DNA of 64,000 nt from Magnaporthiopsis rhizophila (GCA_003049465.1 PYSS01000067.1:124001-188000), one strand, 5' to 3'; counted from the stretch's first letter, positions 19,805 through 31,880 are shown. The notes: generated by a model from the letters alone, not told the origin. Numbers and translations: made by a program.

Positions 19805-20803
19805 CACCGAAATGCCTGCTAACCGGGGGTAGAAAAAAGGACCTCATAACCCTGAATGGAGAAGAACATTTCCCCAGTACTCTACGCAATCAACTAGGAT
19901 ATTCCCCTACCCCACGTTCGGGATCCTCTGTGATTTGAAGTGTCGTTCTCGGCTGGGTATTTTCTTGGGAAGGGGCTTTCGGAACGTTTCAGAAAAAGGT
20001 AAAAGTGTTGGTAGGAGTCTGTACTCCTGTTTGACGGCTCGGAGAGCTCCAAAAGTGATGAACAAAGATCTCTGTGATCTGGGGAAAAGTCCTGTTATTG
20101 TGCATGTTTGTGCCCTGGGGCTTGGCCTTAAGACCAAGCCATAGGCACAAGCCACGGGCCACGCTACGGGCCCAAGCCAGAGGCCCCAAACCCTGTAATC
20201 AGGTCCTTCCTTTAGCCCAAAACAAGTGATTCCTTTCCCTTTGTATGCGCCGGAATAACACCGGAATATTATTCCGACAAAAAGCGAGGTAAGTACCTGA
20301 TAGGTAGAACAACAGGTACACGTCAGCAGAGCCAGCTTACTTCCGGCCGAGGGCGAAAAGAGTGAGGCGACTGCCTAATATACGCCCTGATGAAAACTCG
20401 CACTTCAATGAGTAAAAACACAGTTGATGGAGCCAGGCCGGTCAGGCCAGGGTAAGGTGGAGGGGTAAAGGAGAGCAGAGGCGCCATTTTAGAAGCTGTG
20501 TTCAGCTGCCGACTTTAACTGCCATGCTTTCAATGCTCGGGATATGTACCCGATGGCAGTACGCCCGCCTGCATTTGTTTGTTATAGATATGGGGGATGG
20601 GATCCGAGCAGGCCATTCATTGCTTTGCCCCACAAGCACGGCAATGACGCAATAGTGGTTTTTCGATACATATACCCCGTCACGAACTTTGGGTTCTCAT
20701 CCATTTTGATCACGAAACTTGACGCTCTAATTATCAGTCCCGCTGATCCAGCGGCCAAGCCAGCCCCGCATTCATTGTAGCTGCCCTACATTCCTCTCTC
20801 AAG
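19805..20803. other. Divergent intergenic region with a near-palindrome
   Basis: About 1 kb between the DUF6594 gene and the orphan 181-aa gene. It contains a near-perfect 22-bp inverted repeat at 20119-20140 followed by degenerate repeats of an AAGCC-type word to about 20190. Otherwise it is moderately AT-rich with no coding signal. Confidence 0.5.
20119..20140. repeat. Near-palindromic inverted repeat
   Basis: Arms GGCTTGG and CCAAGCC flank a CTTAAG centre. Apart from one mismatched pair the 22 bases are self-complementary. Variants of CAAGCC recur downstream to about 20178. It could be a binding site, a hairpin or chance low-complexity sequence. Confidence 0.5.
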
Positions 20804-21349
20804 ATGCCAGACTACCCCGCAAACCCCGAGGCCGAAGAGCGGCTCAGGGGCATCATCCTGAACGTCAACCCCACAAAGCTCCTCTTCCAGTTCGAAACGT
20901 CCCTGCAAGTCGACTGGTATCTCAGCCTCAAACCCGACGCCAGGAGGGAGAGCGACAGGCACCGCGAGACGGTGTGGGTCTCGTTCCCACGCGACGTCGA
21001 GCAGTTTGCCTGGGGGGACGACAGCATGCTCCTGCTCTTCACCAACGAGGCCTCGGCCCTCGAGTGGCAGCAGAAGGTGCCCCAGGCCCGGGTGTTGAGG
21101 CGAAACCATACGGGCACCACAAAGACTATCCTTGTTGGGACAAAGTACAGTTATTCCCGCGCCGAGGTGGAAGGGAAGCTTCGGGACCCTGCACTCCCGG
21201 GCGGCAGTGCGGCCGCCCAGGGAGGCGCAAGTCGTGAGAACGTGCCGCAGCGCCCGCGCCCATCAACCCCGGGCTCCTTTCCCGCCCACAAGGTCTCAAG
21301 ACCGACAAGAGATAACCAAAGTTCCCGGGGCGGGGAGGGGGAGGTATGA
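20804..21349 (+). CDS. Hypothetical protein, 181 aa
   Basis: A single exon from the ATG at 20804 (context CAAGATGC). The first 120 residues look globular and mixed alpha/beta (GIILNVNPTKLLFQFETSL, ETVWVSFPRDVEQF, DDSMLLLFTNEASALEW). The last 60 are disordered, rich in Pro, Ser, Gly and Arg. There is no signal peptide or membrane segment. I do not recognise the family. The biased codon use of the N-terminal two thirds supports a real gene, while the C-terminal tail could be extended by a missed intron. It sits head-to-head with the DUF6594 gene and tail-to-tail with the STAND-like gene. Confidence 0.65.
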   Translation: MPDYPANPEAEERLRGIILNVNPTKLLFQFETSLQVDWYLSLKPDARRESDRHRETVWVSFPRDVEQFAWGDDSMLLLFTNEASALEWQQKVPQARVLRRNHTGTTKTILVGTKYSYSRAEVEGKLRDPALPGGSAAAQGGASRENVPQRPRPSTPGSFPAHKVSRPTRDNQSSRGGEGEV

Positions 21350-21842
21350 TTTGGCAGTTGAAGAGAGTTGTCCTTCTCGGAAGGAGCCCTATCCTAACGC
21401 GGGGTTCGGGTCCAAATTCTTTGGTCGACCTACGGGTTGAAATGGATACCCCTGGGTGAGTTTTGGTGAGCCCTATTACGTAGTGGTTGATATTGGACAT
21501 TTGACACGTTGTGTCTAATCAAAGGACAGATGGAATAGGTTGACTAGGTTTAAGTGTGACATTTGGCTCTATACAACACAAAGACTGAGGGCTGGTTCCA
21601 GACTGAGGGTGTTTTTTTCTTTTTCAAAGGCCGAAAACCGGTAGTTCTTTTTACCCGGTTCGAAGCAGTCTAACCTCCGCAAAACGGATATAAAACGAAA
21701 TTTGACCTGGCTATTGGCCTTTCTTCGGCTAAGAGTACCTTCGACGTGTACGTTTATTTTTTGGTAACGGCCTTTTGAGGTGCAAAAATCATAAAAGCTT
21801 AAAAACACGTAGTAGTTTAGAACTGGCTCTCAGACATCGCCG
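21350..21842. other. Convergent intergenic region
   Basis: About 490 nt, AT-richer than its surroundings, between two stop codons. It has T-rich runs near 21610-21660 and 21755. No coding signal. Confidence 0.6.
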
Positions 21843-24484
21843 TCATAACTCATCCTCAATCTCCAAGATGTCGTCCTCTTCGCCTCTCGAATCGAGTGCC
21901 TCGATCTCGATGACAGCTGAGCCATCCCGCCTAAAGATCCCTTCCAAGGTCGCCGTCCCTTCCGGGCACGCAGCCATCAGCTTCACTGTGGGTGCTGCGT
22001 TGGAGGTGCTCGTGAGGCCGAGCAGACACCCCACCACCTTGCCAAGGTCGTTCACGTGCCCTGACGACTCGTAGGCCTCGACGCCGTCCCCAACGCAGAT
22101 CAACGTCTTGTGCGGCGGAACGACGCGCCGCACCAGCCAGTCAAAGAGCCGACACAGCATGCCGACGTCCCATCGACGCAGCCACTCCAAGCCCGGATCG
22201 TTGACGCCCAGCTCGAGGTCGCGCTGCGTGAAGGTCGTGTTCCTCGGGGCGTCGACGAGGAAGTCCAGCCCGTGCTGCTGCTGCTTCAGCTGCAACAGCA
22301 GCTGCGCGATCAAAGCCCGCATCATGGCGCCCGGCCCGCGGTGGGGGTCGTCGGACTCGAGGTGCCGTCGGCAGAAGAAGACGAGGGAGAGGTAGCGGTC
22401 CGGTTGACTGCGCAGCCCTTGCATCAAGGACGCGGAGACGAGGGACAGCGCGGCGCTGGGCTCCGTCGTGTCACGCGTTATGTCGCCGAGGATGAGCAGG
22501 GCGCAGGACGTCGGCGAGGTGGCCCAGGCCCGGAATTCGTCCGTCACGATGATGCCCTTGGCGCGGCTGCGGTGCTTCAGCCCGATGGATTCTGCCGACT
22601 CTAGGATGGACGCGATGTCACCCGCGTCGGGGCTTGAGATGCCGAGCATTGCGAGCAGCTGGCTGATGCACAGCAGCGGCTCGGGGGGTGGCGGGGGAGG
22701 GTAGTAATACCCAGATGGTGGTGGTGGTGGCGACGCAGCCATCCACGACGACTGCTGGTAGGGGTATGGATGCGCGTATTGGTGCTGTACCAGATCAGAA
22801 GGCTGTGCTTGCCATGCCACCAGCTGCTGTGTCGGCTGTCCCCATGGCAATTGTCCCTGAGGCGGTGGATGCCAGGGCAATTGCTGCTGGTGCGGCGGCG
22901 TCGGGGTTCCTATGAGGCGGCCTCCAATCTCCAGGGACTCAAATCTCTTCGCCAAACTCTCCGTCATGGCTTCCCAATTTCCTAAAATCACGCAGAGGTT
23001 TTAGCGTGAGTGCACATTCCTAATTTTAACTGCCATTTATGATGGGTGTAAGTGACTTACGCATTTCCTCGGCTCTGGTTGCCTCCTTTGTCTCTTCCCC
23101 CTGGTTGAAGAAGTCGAGCATCATGTTGGCGAGATTCTCCAACTTGGTCATCAATTTCCCCTCCCGTTCAATGACATCACAAAGCATATCGTATATCACA
23201 TTGCCCATGACGTCTATTGACTCGATTCCTACATGAGAGACAAAGAATGCAGTTAATTAGCTAGTGCGGGTGCGAGGGGTTGTCTAGGCTTTCTGAAAGT
23301 TCAATTCTCTGGCAGAACCCACCGCTGAGAATTAATTCCATGGCCTCCTTGGTCCCGTGAATATGCGATTCGAGAGCGCGGTCCTTTATTCTGTGGCACT
23401 GCACCGGGATCTCGTTGATAGCGTTAATAAGTTCCTCCTGGAATCCGCCGCCGTCGCCGATCACGGGCAGGACTCGACGAAACCTGTCCACTGCATGAAG
23501 TTCAGCATCTTGAAAAGTACGTTGGCGCGTAATTATAACCAGACAAGCACTGAGTAAAGGGCGAATTCTCACGGGTGTGGGACGTGTAGTACGAGATTGC
23601 TAGTTCTATAGCCCTCAACGTGCACGCCACAAGATCAATAGACGCGAGCCGGATGTTTTCATCACCCGGGAAGGTGGCAAGGAAGAGCTCTATCTTCCCA
23701 AAGGACTCTGTGAGGTCTTTCTCTTCGAAACTGAGCGTCACCTTGGTTCGAACATCCGCTGCAGTCTTGGCCGCCTAGTTGAGCGCCGCACGTTGGTTAG
23801 CTCTTGGACGGGCAAGGTAATTAGTTATCGTAGCCGTAGTCTAGGGAAAGAACAAACATCCAAAAGCACTTCCATTCCAGCCTTCACAGGAGACAAGTAC
23901 TCAATGTTTGGGATGGCCTCGAGCCCCTGACGGAGGACATCGTTATTGTTGATGACGTAGCGGTACGCCTTCTTTGCTCCCTTCTGGAACTTCGAGCTGC
24001 CACCGTCGAACTTCTCCCTTGCGCGCTGAAGCTTCGCGTAGATGTCATCCCAGCCTTCCGCGCCACGAATGCCATTTTCGGGCTCTTTTGCTACTCTTTT
24101 GGGAACATTCGGGTTTTGTTGCGTGAATTGCTCCATGGCATCACCCAAGATCTCGCTCCAAAATTTCATCGCGCACAGCGCCGGGAGGACTTGCCGGGCC
24201 GGCACCCGCCGGGAACTACTCCTTAAAGTCTGCGATTGGGTCCCCTGGGGCAGGTGCCCAGTCAAAGCGCCGTCCCGAGGGGTGTTCGGGGAAGCCTGTT
24301 GAGCGTCAGGTGGCATGGCTGCGGCGTGAGGATCACGAACAAAACGTTTCAGTGTTGGGTCGTAATGGTTGGGGAGGTTCTTGAAGGCGTTGTGGATCCG
24401 AGGGAGCTGGTTCCTGACAAAGTCCACTGCGGCGGGCTCCCCGACCGGGCTCCGGGACGCGGAAGGTGATGGGCCGCCAGTCAT
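21843..24484 (-). CDS. STAND/NLR-like protein with DUF7708-like N-terminus and no visible P-loop
   Basis: The five-exon model is 24484-23858, 23774-23573, 23508-23323, 23228-23061 and 22981-21843. All phases match and introns are 64-94 nt; the protein is 773 aa. Residues about 115-390 form a helical region (FWSEILGDAMEQ, WDDIYAKLQRAREKF, IEYLSPVKAGMEVLLD, IELFLATFPGDENIRLASIDLV). It resembles the DUF7708-type helical domain found at the N-terminus of many fungal NACHT/STAND proteins. A Pro/Gln-rich linker (about 405-485) follows. The C-terminal domain (about 490-773) has the strand order of a NACHT-like NTPase: LLILGDITRD where the P-loop should be, LSLVFFCRRHLESDD, MMRALIAQLLLQL, then TLICVGDGVEAYE as a Walker B-like strand. 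GxxxxGK[ST] is absent, so nucleotide binding is doubtful. There are no WD40 or ankyrin repeats after it. Possible role: a regulatory or decoy member of the fungal NLR-like repertoire, by inference. Confidence 0.8.
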
Positions 24485-25332
24485 CGAGCTAATATCTGCC
24501 TAGCCCACGGGTCCCCCAGGGGACAGCGGTGGACAGAGCGGCAGCTTGGCTCAGGACGTGGGAAGCAGCAGGAGCATGGGAGAGCTATACAAAACGTAAG
24601 CCTACACACTCTTGAGCAGAGGAGACGCGTTGGATCATAGATGGTGGCTGGAGGGGCTAGGAGTAGGTAGCTAAAATAGCGACCTTAATGACGTGTCGTG
24701 CTAATTGGAATGTGGATAGTATCGGTCCTTCTTGCTGACGACTTGGGCCACCGACAGCGGCTGAAGGGGCTAACTGATGCAACCCTACCACGTTCCGACC
24801 GAGATTCCCCAGTGGTGACCTTGCCGTGTACCGCACCCGACGGCTGTCAGCTGGGTGGGGGAGAGCACGCTAATTATGTCGATTGGTTGTGATCGTCAAC
24901 TTGAGACGGTGTAGCAGATTGGGTTGCCCTGGGCGGCTGCGCCATCCAATGTGGGCGAGGCTCGTTATCGGAAGGCGTATGCATGTGCGGAGCTGGGCTA
25001 ACTGTGCTGACACCAAACATTGTTCGTGGAACTCCACCGCGGCAGGTCCAATTCGCTGCCTTACCTTGGGTACCTCCTAGTGTGCGGAGAAGGAGCGACG
25101 AGTGACCTGCCCCATCCGCGCCTGCGCTGGTGCCGTGTGTTTCGGCCACGGATTGGGCAGCGCCGGCGCGACCCTACATGAAGAATCCCACTGCCTGCTT
25201 CGGTTGCGGGAGCGAAGTTTGCAGTAATTAATCTGAATTCGCAGTCTCTGTTGCTGGCTCAGTTCGATTCACGCTCATCCCAGATACATTTAGACGGTCA
25301 CCGGAACTTGTAGCGTGCCTCCACGCACGACC
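24485..25332. other. Divergent intergenic region
   Basis: About 850 nt that should hold the promoters of the STAND-like gene (-) and the AAA+ ATPase gene (+). No open frame with coding character and no clear TATA box were seen. Confidence 0.55.
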
Positions 25333-28300
25333 ATGGGTGCTACCGCTGGGCCTCCTCACCCAGCGAGCGGCGCCTCCGCGCTGGCGGTCCCTACAGACAC
25401 GGCAAACGGGGACAAGCAAGCAAAAGAGCTTGGGGTATCAAGCCACACAGACGAAAGAGAAGATGCCGGTAACACCCCCGGAAAGCCGGACGCAGACTCG
25501 GGGCTGGGGCCTCAACTTCAAAAGCTACAGCTACGACTGGCTGAGCTTGAGCTCGCAGCTGAGCGGGACAGGCTCCATATAGCGGAGGAGCCGCACTCCA
25601 TTTTGAGTCGAATCAAGCCCGGTTATATGACGCTTGCCGGGGTGCTCAGTTCCGAGGAGTACAACGAGCACATCCGCCAGAAGTACCTTCCCCCTCGTGG
25701 GCCTCCAGGCAGCGTGCAGCTTGCTCAGGCCATCAAGACACTCGAGATCCAGCTTGTCGCACTTCGAAAGGAGCACGACGCAGTATGCAAGACATGGAGC
25801 GACCGTGACCGGCTGCGAGGGATGGAGCAGGAGTGGGAGCGGGCACGTCAGGGGCTGCCTCTCAAGCAAAAGAAGTCCTACAAGGCCGAGGCCTTGGCCG
25901 GAGGCCAAGAGGAAAATGCGACACATCCCCATGTCTACGGAATAGCTCAGCTCAATGAGGTTAACTGGCAGACATTCATCGGCGGCCTCCGCTCCGACCC
26001 TCACAAGCCCACATTCGCAATCGACATACTCAAAGGCGATCCATTGGTCACCTGGGAAGCGCCCGTCTCCCTGCTTTACAACAATCCTGGCAGTAAAAGG
26101 ACTGAAACGCACTCGACGACCACCGACGAAAAGGCCAAGTCACGCAAGGCCGCTGCCGGCTCCAAACAGCCTGAGGTAACAGGCCAGGCTCCCCTTCCCG
26201 AGCGGATCCGGATCAACTCCCCACACATTTGCCGAATACTGGAGAAGATAATCGGCCATGAGATTGCCACTCCCGTCGTAATGCTCAGGCCCTACAAGGC
26301 TCTCGTCTACTACGACGAGCCTATCCGGCAGAAGCTCGAAGAGCTCCAGGCGAAGTTTGGGGATACCAAGTCTGACACGAGAGATGGGACCACAAAAGAC
26401 GGGTCGAAAGAGTCGGCCCCTGGAGGCAACGCGGATCCGGAGGCTACCGACGAGGCCGGCCTTGAGGGTCGTCGCGACTCGCCGGAAGCAGAAAGACCCA
26501 AGGAGGACGGCGAGGCCGAAGACGACGAAGAGGTGGACGAGCTCACTTACTCGTTGACTGCCTACGAGCATCTGAATTGCTTGGTGACATTCATGAACGA
26601 GCGGCTGAGAGCCAAGACCGAGTACCTTTCCGGCGACAGCTGCCAGACTGTCTCTTTCTCTGACATCTGGTATCTGTTCAAACCAGGCGATGAGGTTATC
26701 GACCAAGGCAGACGGCAAGTCTACCGAGTCATCGCAATCTCGAGCGCGCCACACAAGGTCTTTTCGCCATACCAGAGGAGTTGGGACAAGGGGGCACGGG
26801 CCAAGGAGGAGACGCCAGTAATCTTGAGCTGTGTGTACATCGACTTTGATGGTGCCGAACTAGGACCCATGGTCCGCAGGGTCAGGATAGCCAAATTCGA
26901 GGGCGAGAAGGCAGTGACCGCTCTTGAGGTCTATCCTCTACGCTTCGCCGAGGAGAAGAAGGCAGCCCTTGAGGCCCGAGGCCGCTCCACAGCCAAGAAG
27001 GCCGACGAGCCGACCTTGCGAGACAGGATCATCAATAGGGGGAGGATGTTTTTGGACGTCACCAGCTTCAAACACATGCACTACAACGGCCTCACGCTTG
27101 ATACGCGGGACGAGGTAGACAGCCACGTGGTCGTCGACTTCGAAGAGGCCTTCTCGCACGCTGCGAAGACCGTCGAGAAGACCAGGAATGAGCTGCCAAG
27201 AAACCCTTGGAGACCAGATCTCTCCATCCTGATTGGGGATTCGCTAGACGAGAAGTTCGACGACGATGGTGCCTGCAATGCGGCCTGCTGCTACTCCATG
27301 TCCAGCATGATTTACAACGACGCCGACGCTGAGAAGAAACGAAACGCGGACTACATGACCTTCCTGAAGACCGAGAATGGACAACGGGAGCCGTCTCCAA
27401 CGATATATCCCCGCCCACTAGCAGAGATCAAAGGACAGGAAAATCCGCTGTCCAACGGAGAATTGCTGATCATGTCCTATCGAGTTTTCGGCTTCGTCTT
27501 GCGAAACCGGAAGTGGGGTCAGTATCTAATCACTCCTCCCCCATCCTGCCCTTGCCGATGACATTGCGTATGTAATTTTCCCGGTTCAAGGCATTGGTAA
27601 CCATCCATTAACACGGATCGCCCCCCAGTACAACTCAACCTCGATTATCTCTCCCTTCCCGAGAAGGCGTTCAAGGAGGATAAAGTCAAGAATGAAGCAC
27701 GTGCGGTCGTTCCGCAGGAAGGCAACACAAACAAGGGGGATGGAAGCGGCATCGACAGCAGCCTACCAGGAGCAAGCGACGAGCAGGCGGAGGACGGCAA
27801 GACCGCGTTCGGACAGCTTGTACTTCCACCTGGCCACAAAGAAATGGTGACTTCATTGGTCACCCAGCATTTCCGAGACAAGGCCTCTGGAGGCAACGCG
27901 GACATTGTCCGCGGCAAGGGTAAGTGCCTGGTCCTCTATGTACGCAGCGACGGGGAGGGTGGACGGAGACTAACGATTTTGAAGGCAAGGGCTTGATTAT
28001 ACTCCTCCACGGCGCGCCTGGCGTGGGCAAGACAACGACAGCAGGTTGGTTCCGGGTAGCATTCTCCGTTGTAATACGATGATTGCTAATAGGATGTCGC
28101 AGAGGGAGTCGCCGAGATGTTCGAGAAGCCGCTGTTCCAAATGACTTGCGGTACGTCAGGAGGCGCCAAGTGGTAACTGTTCGGGAGAAAATACCTCCGA
28201 AGCAGAGGCTGACAGCAAGTCCGCGTCTTAGGTGATTTGGGGACATCGGCGCCAGAAGTCGAGAAGGCTCTGGAATCCCATTTCTCATTAGCAAACAGGT

Positions 28301-29523
28301 TGGTGAAGCGACAGCCCGCACGATCCTTTCTCCTGAGGGCTTCCTAAACTGACTTGTGAACAGATGGGGATGCATTCTTCTCCTAGACGAAGCCGATGTC
28401 TTCCTCGCAGCTCGCAAGAAAGAAGACTTCAAACGGAATGGCCTCGTCTCTGGTGCGTATCTCGTCTAATTGATGTCATGGCAGCCAAAGCTGACGGATG
28501 ATCACAGTCTTCTTGCGAGTCCTGGAGTACTACGCAGGCATTCTGTTCCTGACCACCAACCGAGTTGGCGATTTTGACGAGGCATTTGCGTCACGGATTC
28601 ACATCAGCCTGTACTATCCTCACCTAACTATGGAGAACACCGAGGCCATCTTCAATCTGAACTTCGACACCATCGAAGAGCGCTTCAAGAAGGCGGGAAG
28701 GAAGATTCGCATTGAAAAGGAAATCATCCTCGCCCGCGCCAGGGCTCACTTCGACAACCATCCAAACGAGAGATGGAACGGGCGGCAGATCCGGAACGCC
28801 TGCCAGACGGCACTCGCGCTGGCCGAGTTCCGGGCCCAGGGGAGCAGCCACCTGCGTGTTGCTGACCCTGACGCTGTGGTCGAGCTCAAGGTGGACGACC
28901 TCCAGGTCGTGTCGGACGCGTATCTGCAGTTCATGAACTACCTCAACGACGTGCGCGGCAAGGACGCCGAGATGTGGGCCAAGGCCATGAAGCTGCGTGC
29001 GCGAGAAATCGACGTCTTACTGTACGCCGGGGTCAAGGACAGGGACCCGGCCACGTTTGCGGCTCTGGGAAAACAACAGGAGGTGCATCCAGAGGTGCGC
29101 AACACCAATGCCACTCCTTCTTCCACCACACGGCCGACCTCGACGACGCCAATACCGCCAAACCTCTCACCTTACTTGGCACCGGCTCCGCCGCCGCCCG
29201 CTTCCCCTTTGGCTGGCGCCGCCGCTCCTCCGCCAGGACAGCACCAGCCGCCATACGGCCAGGGGCAGAGCTTCGCGCAACCGCAGCATTACACCTGCCA
29301 GCCATCGCATGGTTATGGAGGATACGCTCCTTCCCAGCCGAGGGCGCCGCAGCAGCCGACGGAGGGTACTTCAGGATACCCGCCGCCTCCCCCGCCTCCC
29401 CCGCCGCCACCGCCGCCCGCGCCACCAGCACAGAGTACGCAGCCGCCGCCGCCATATGGAACGCCAGAGTACGCAGTGTGGTACCACCAGCATGTGCAGC
29501 GGCAAGCGCCCCAGGCAGGATGA
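25333..29523 (+). CDS. DUF7025 / AAA+ ATPase
   Basis: The seven-exon model is 25333-27517, 27629-27919, 27985-28044, 28103-28150, 28232-28298, 28364-28452 and 28508-29523. Every junction is phase-consistent and introns are 55-111 nt; the protein is 1251 aa. The ATG at 25333 (ACCATGG) is the first in frame. A disordered N-terminus with a coiled coil (LQKLQLRLAELELAAERD) precedes a middle region with FSDIWYLFKPGDEV and CVYIDFDGAELG, typical of the fungal DUF7025 domain. The AAA module (about 825-1010) has Walker A GAPGVGKTT (about 834-843), Walker B CILLLDEADVF, sensor-1 region FLTTNR and the arginine-finger-like SRIH. A helical lid follows (WNGRQIRNACQTALALAEF). The C-terminal 150 residues are Pro/Gln-rich with poly-Pro. 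All ATPase motifs look intact. This family is strongly expanded in filamentous fungi; substrates are not known. Confidence 0.9.
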
Positions 29524-29661
29524 GGAGCAAATGGAAGGAGGGAGTATCAGGCACAGGGAAGGACCCGGTGGGTAGAGACCTGAGGCTAGAGGGAATGTTG
29601 GAAACCATCTTGGATAGAACTGGAATGACAAAATGCTTCATCCCCTTGCACCTTACCCGCG

Positions 29662-31880
29662 TTAAATGCGCCCCAGCTCACGGAGAAACTCCTCCCGCGG
29701 CCTAGGCAGCGGCAGCCTCGGCAGCCGCACCGTGACGAGCTCGTCGAGCCCCTCGCACGCGCACGCCGGCGTGGCCCAGACGGCGCGCCCGATAATACGA
29801 CGGCCGGCTCCGTCGTTGTCACCGGCGCTCAGCAGCACGCAAACGCCATCCTCGAGTGACCGCTCAAAGCCCAGGCCGGGGATGCGGTGCATAGTCGCGC
29901 CGAGCGCGTCTTCCTCGGGGACGTACAGGCCCGTGTTGACAATGGAAACCGTGCCGCAGGCCGGACACGTCACCCAGGCGTAGTAGCGGCGCCAGGTGAG
30001 GTGCAGCACGTTGGCGTACGTGACCTGGTAGTCGGCCTGGGTGGTCTGGTCGAGGCCGAGGGCGGTCATGGCGTCCCAGAATGAGTAGATGTCGCTGATG
30101 CTGCTGTTGTCGCTTTCATCTCCGTTGCTGCCCTCGTCGCCGGCCTCCTCCGCACAATCCTCGTCGCTACAATTATCCGTCTCATCACCGCCTTTGCTCT
30201 CGTCGCTCTCGCTGCCGGCCTCGCCCCCGCAATTCTCGCATTGACAGTCCTCCTCCTCCTCCTCCTCCTCCTCCTCCTCCTCCTCCTCCTCCTCCTCCCC
30301 AGGCCAGGGCTGCCCGGGCTCCGTCTCGGCCAGGGCCGCCACGGTCCGTTTCAGCCTTTCATACCCGCCCTCGTGCTGCGAGAGCGACTGCAGCATCTTC
30401 TCCCGCGGCTGGAAAAAGTGGCGCGACCCGTAGGCGTCCAGAAACGCCTCGACGGTCTTCGGCTCCACAAGGTTCCGGGAACATTCTTGCATGAGCTCCA
30501 CCCACGACACCTTGTGGAAAAGCACCAGCTTCGACATCGCACCCGCCCGCTGCAGCCGCAGCCTCACCCGGCCCTGGCAGCAGGAGCCGGTGGCCTCGTC
30601 CAGCTCGACGACGGTCGTCTTAGTCTCGGCGTGGTGGCGCGGCGGCGCCGTCATGGGCCCCAGCAGGTACGCGTAGTGGTCGTGGTAGCCCTCGTTGATG
30701 TTGTTGGCCGGCATCCAGCGCACGTCGAGCCCGCCGTCGGCGGGCGCCCACTCGGGCGTCACCAGCAGCGGGGTGTAGTCGCCGGCCTCGACGCAGCGCA
30801 GGGCGATGCGCAGGTACCGCTCGTCCCAGCCGCCGCGTTGCAGCTCCGTAGTGGCAGCCAACGCCGCCGAGCCCGTCACGATGCCGTGCAGCGCGTACAA
30901 AAAGTCGTGCTGGCTCTGACAGCCGCGCCGCGACAGCAGCGCAAAGGCGAGCCCGAAGTTGCGACTCTGCGGGCTGCGGCAGAGCGTCAGCGGCCCCAGG
31001 CTCCAGGGCAGGACGTTCTCGTCGATGTTGACGCGCGCCTCGAGCTCGTGCGTGGAGCCCGACTTGGCCACCTGCTCCTTCCAGAACTGGTCGAGCTTGT
31101 CTTGGAAGAGGTGCTCCGCGCCGTCGTCGCAGTAGATGTTGGACTCGGAGTCCATGAAGCGGGTTTCGGGGCTGCGGATGTACTCCATGGCCGTCCACAC
31201 GCGGCTGTACCACTTTGCGTTGCAGATGCCGAGCATGCCCTCCAGCCGCTCCTCGTCCGTCTTTCCATGCGTGAACGCGCGGACCATGGCGGGCGTGACG
31301 TCGCTGAAATGCATTACCGTCAAGGCGGCGGAGCTGTATATCTTGTGTATTACTTGCAGGATGCTTGTCTTGAGTGCCGGTGTCCACTGGGGGAAGGTAT
31401 GTTTTCTTTGGTGAGCGGCTACACAGAAACAATAGATCAGTATATGACAAAACTTACCTGTGGCACGCTGATGTAATCATGCCATACTTCAAAATCCCCG
31501 TCAACGCCCTGCGAGATGCTTTGGGCGATGCCGGTAGGCGAGGACAGCACTTTGCGGCGGACAGCGTCGTCCTGTGGCGAGTGACGGCCTTTGTCCTGCG
31601 TGGCGGACACTGCAGTATCCCACACGTGCGATACGGTGACATACTGGACATTGTCTTTCAGAAGACACTCGAGATGTCGGTCGTAGAGCACCAGTGATGC
31701 ACTCAGGGGCGTCAAAATCGTCCTGCTGCCGCTTAAACACTGGACGTTTTCCTTGGACACACGAAATGTGCGCACGAGAGCGTCTGTTCCGAATGACTTT
31801 CCGCACGCGTAACAGCGCAAAGCTGTCGGGGTCGCATCGTACCAGAGCGCCTCGAGGTCTGGATATGAGGGGTGTTCCAT
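29662..31880 (-). CDS. HET-domain-related protein with poly-Glu tract
   Basis: The two-exon model is 31880-31458 and 31386-29662, with a 71-nt intron (GTAAGT donor, CCCCAG acceptor, phase 0); it encodes 715 aa. The N-terminal domain has a zinc-ribbon-like pair (CYAC) and then VQYVTVSHVWDT, VWHDYISVPQW and TSILQVIHKIYSSAALTVMHFSDV. These correspond to the conserved blocks of fungal heterokaryon-incompatibility (HET) domains in a divergent form. VWTAMEYIRS fits the third block. A Cys-containing C-terminal part follows. A run of 16 Glu (about residues 505-520) is encoded by a CTC/GAG microsatellite and is followed by a long acidic stretch. HET proteins can trigger cell death on non-self fusion. 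Here the role is inferred from family resemblance only. It is tail-to-tail with the AAA+ gene, 138 nt apart. Confidence 0.8.
30250..30297. repeat. CTC/GAG trinucleotide microsatellite (16 units)
   Basis: Sixteen perfect triplets inside the HET-related gene, read on the minus strand as GAG and encoding 16 glutamates. In-frame length change would alter the acidic tract without breaking the gene. Confidence 0.95.

Noticed and set aside
21650..21670. GGTTCGA word as part of a tRNA gene
   Set aside because: No matching A box, anticodon stem or acceptor stem could be found around it; no tRNA was recognised anywhere in the window.
30241..31476. 411-codon plus-strand frame starting with poly-Leu
   Set aside because: Antisense of the HET-related gene; the Leu run is the reverse of the GAG repeat.
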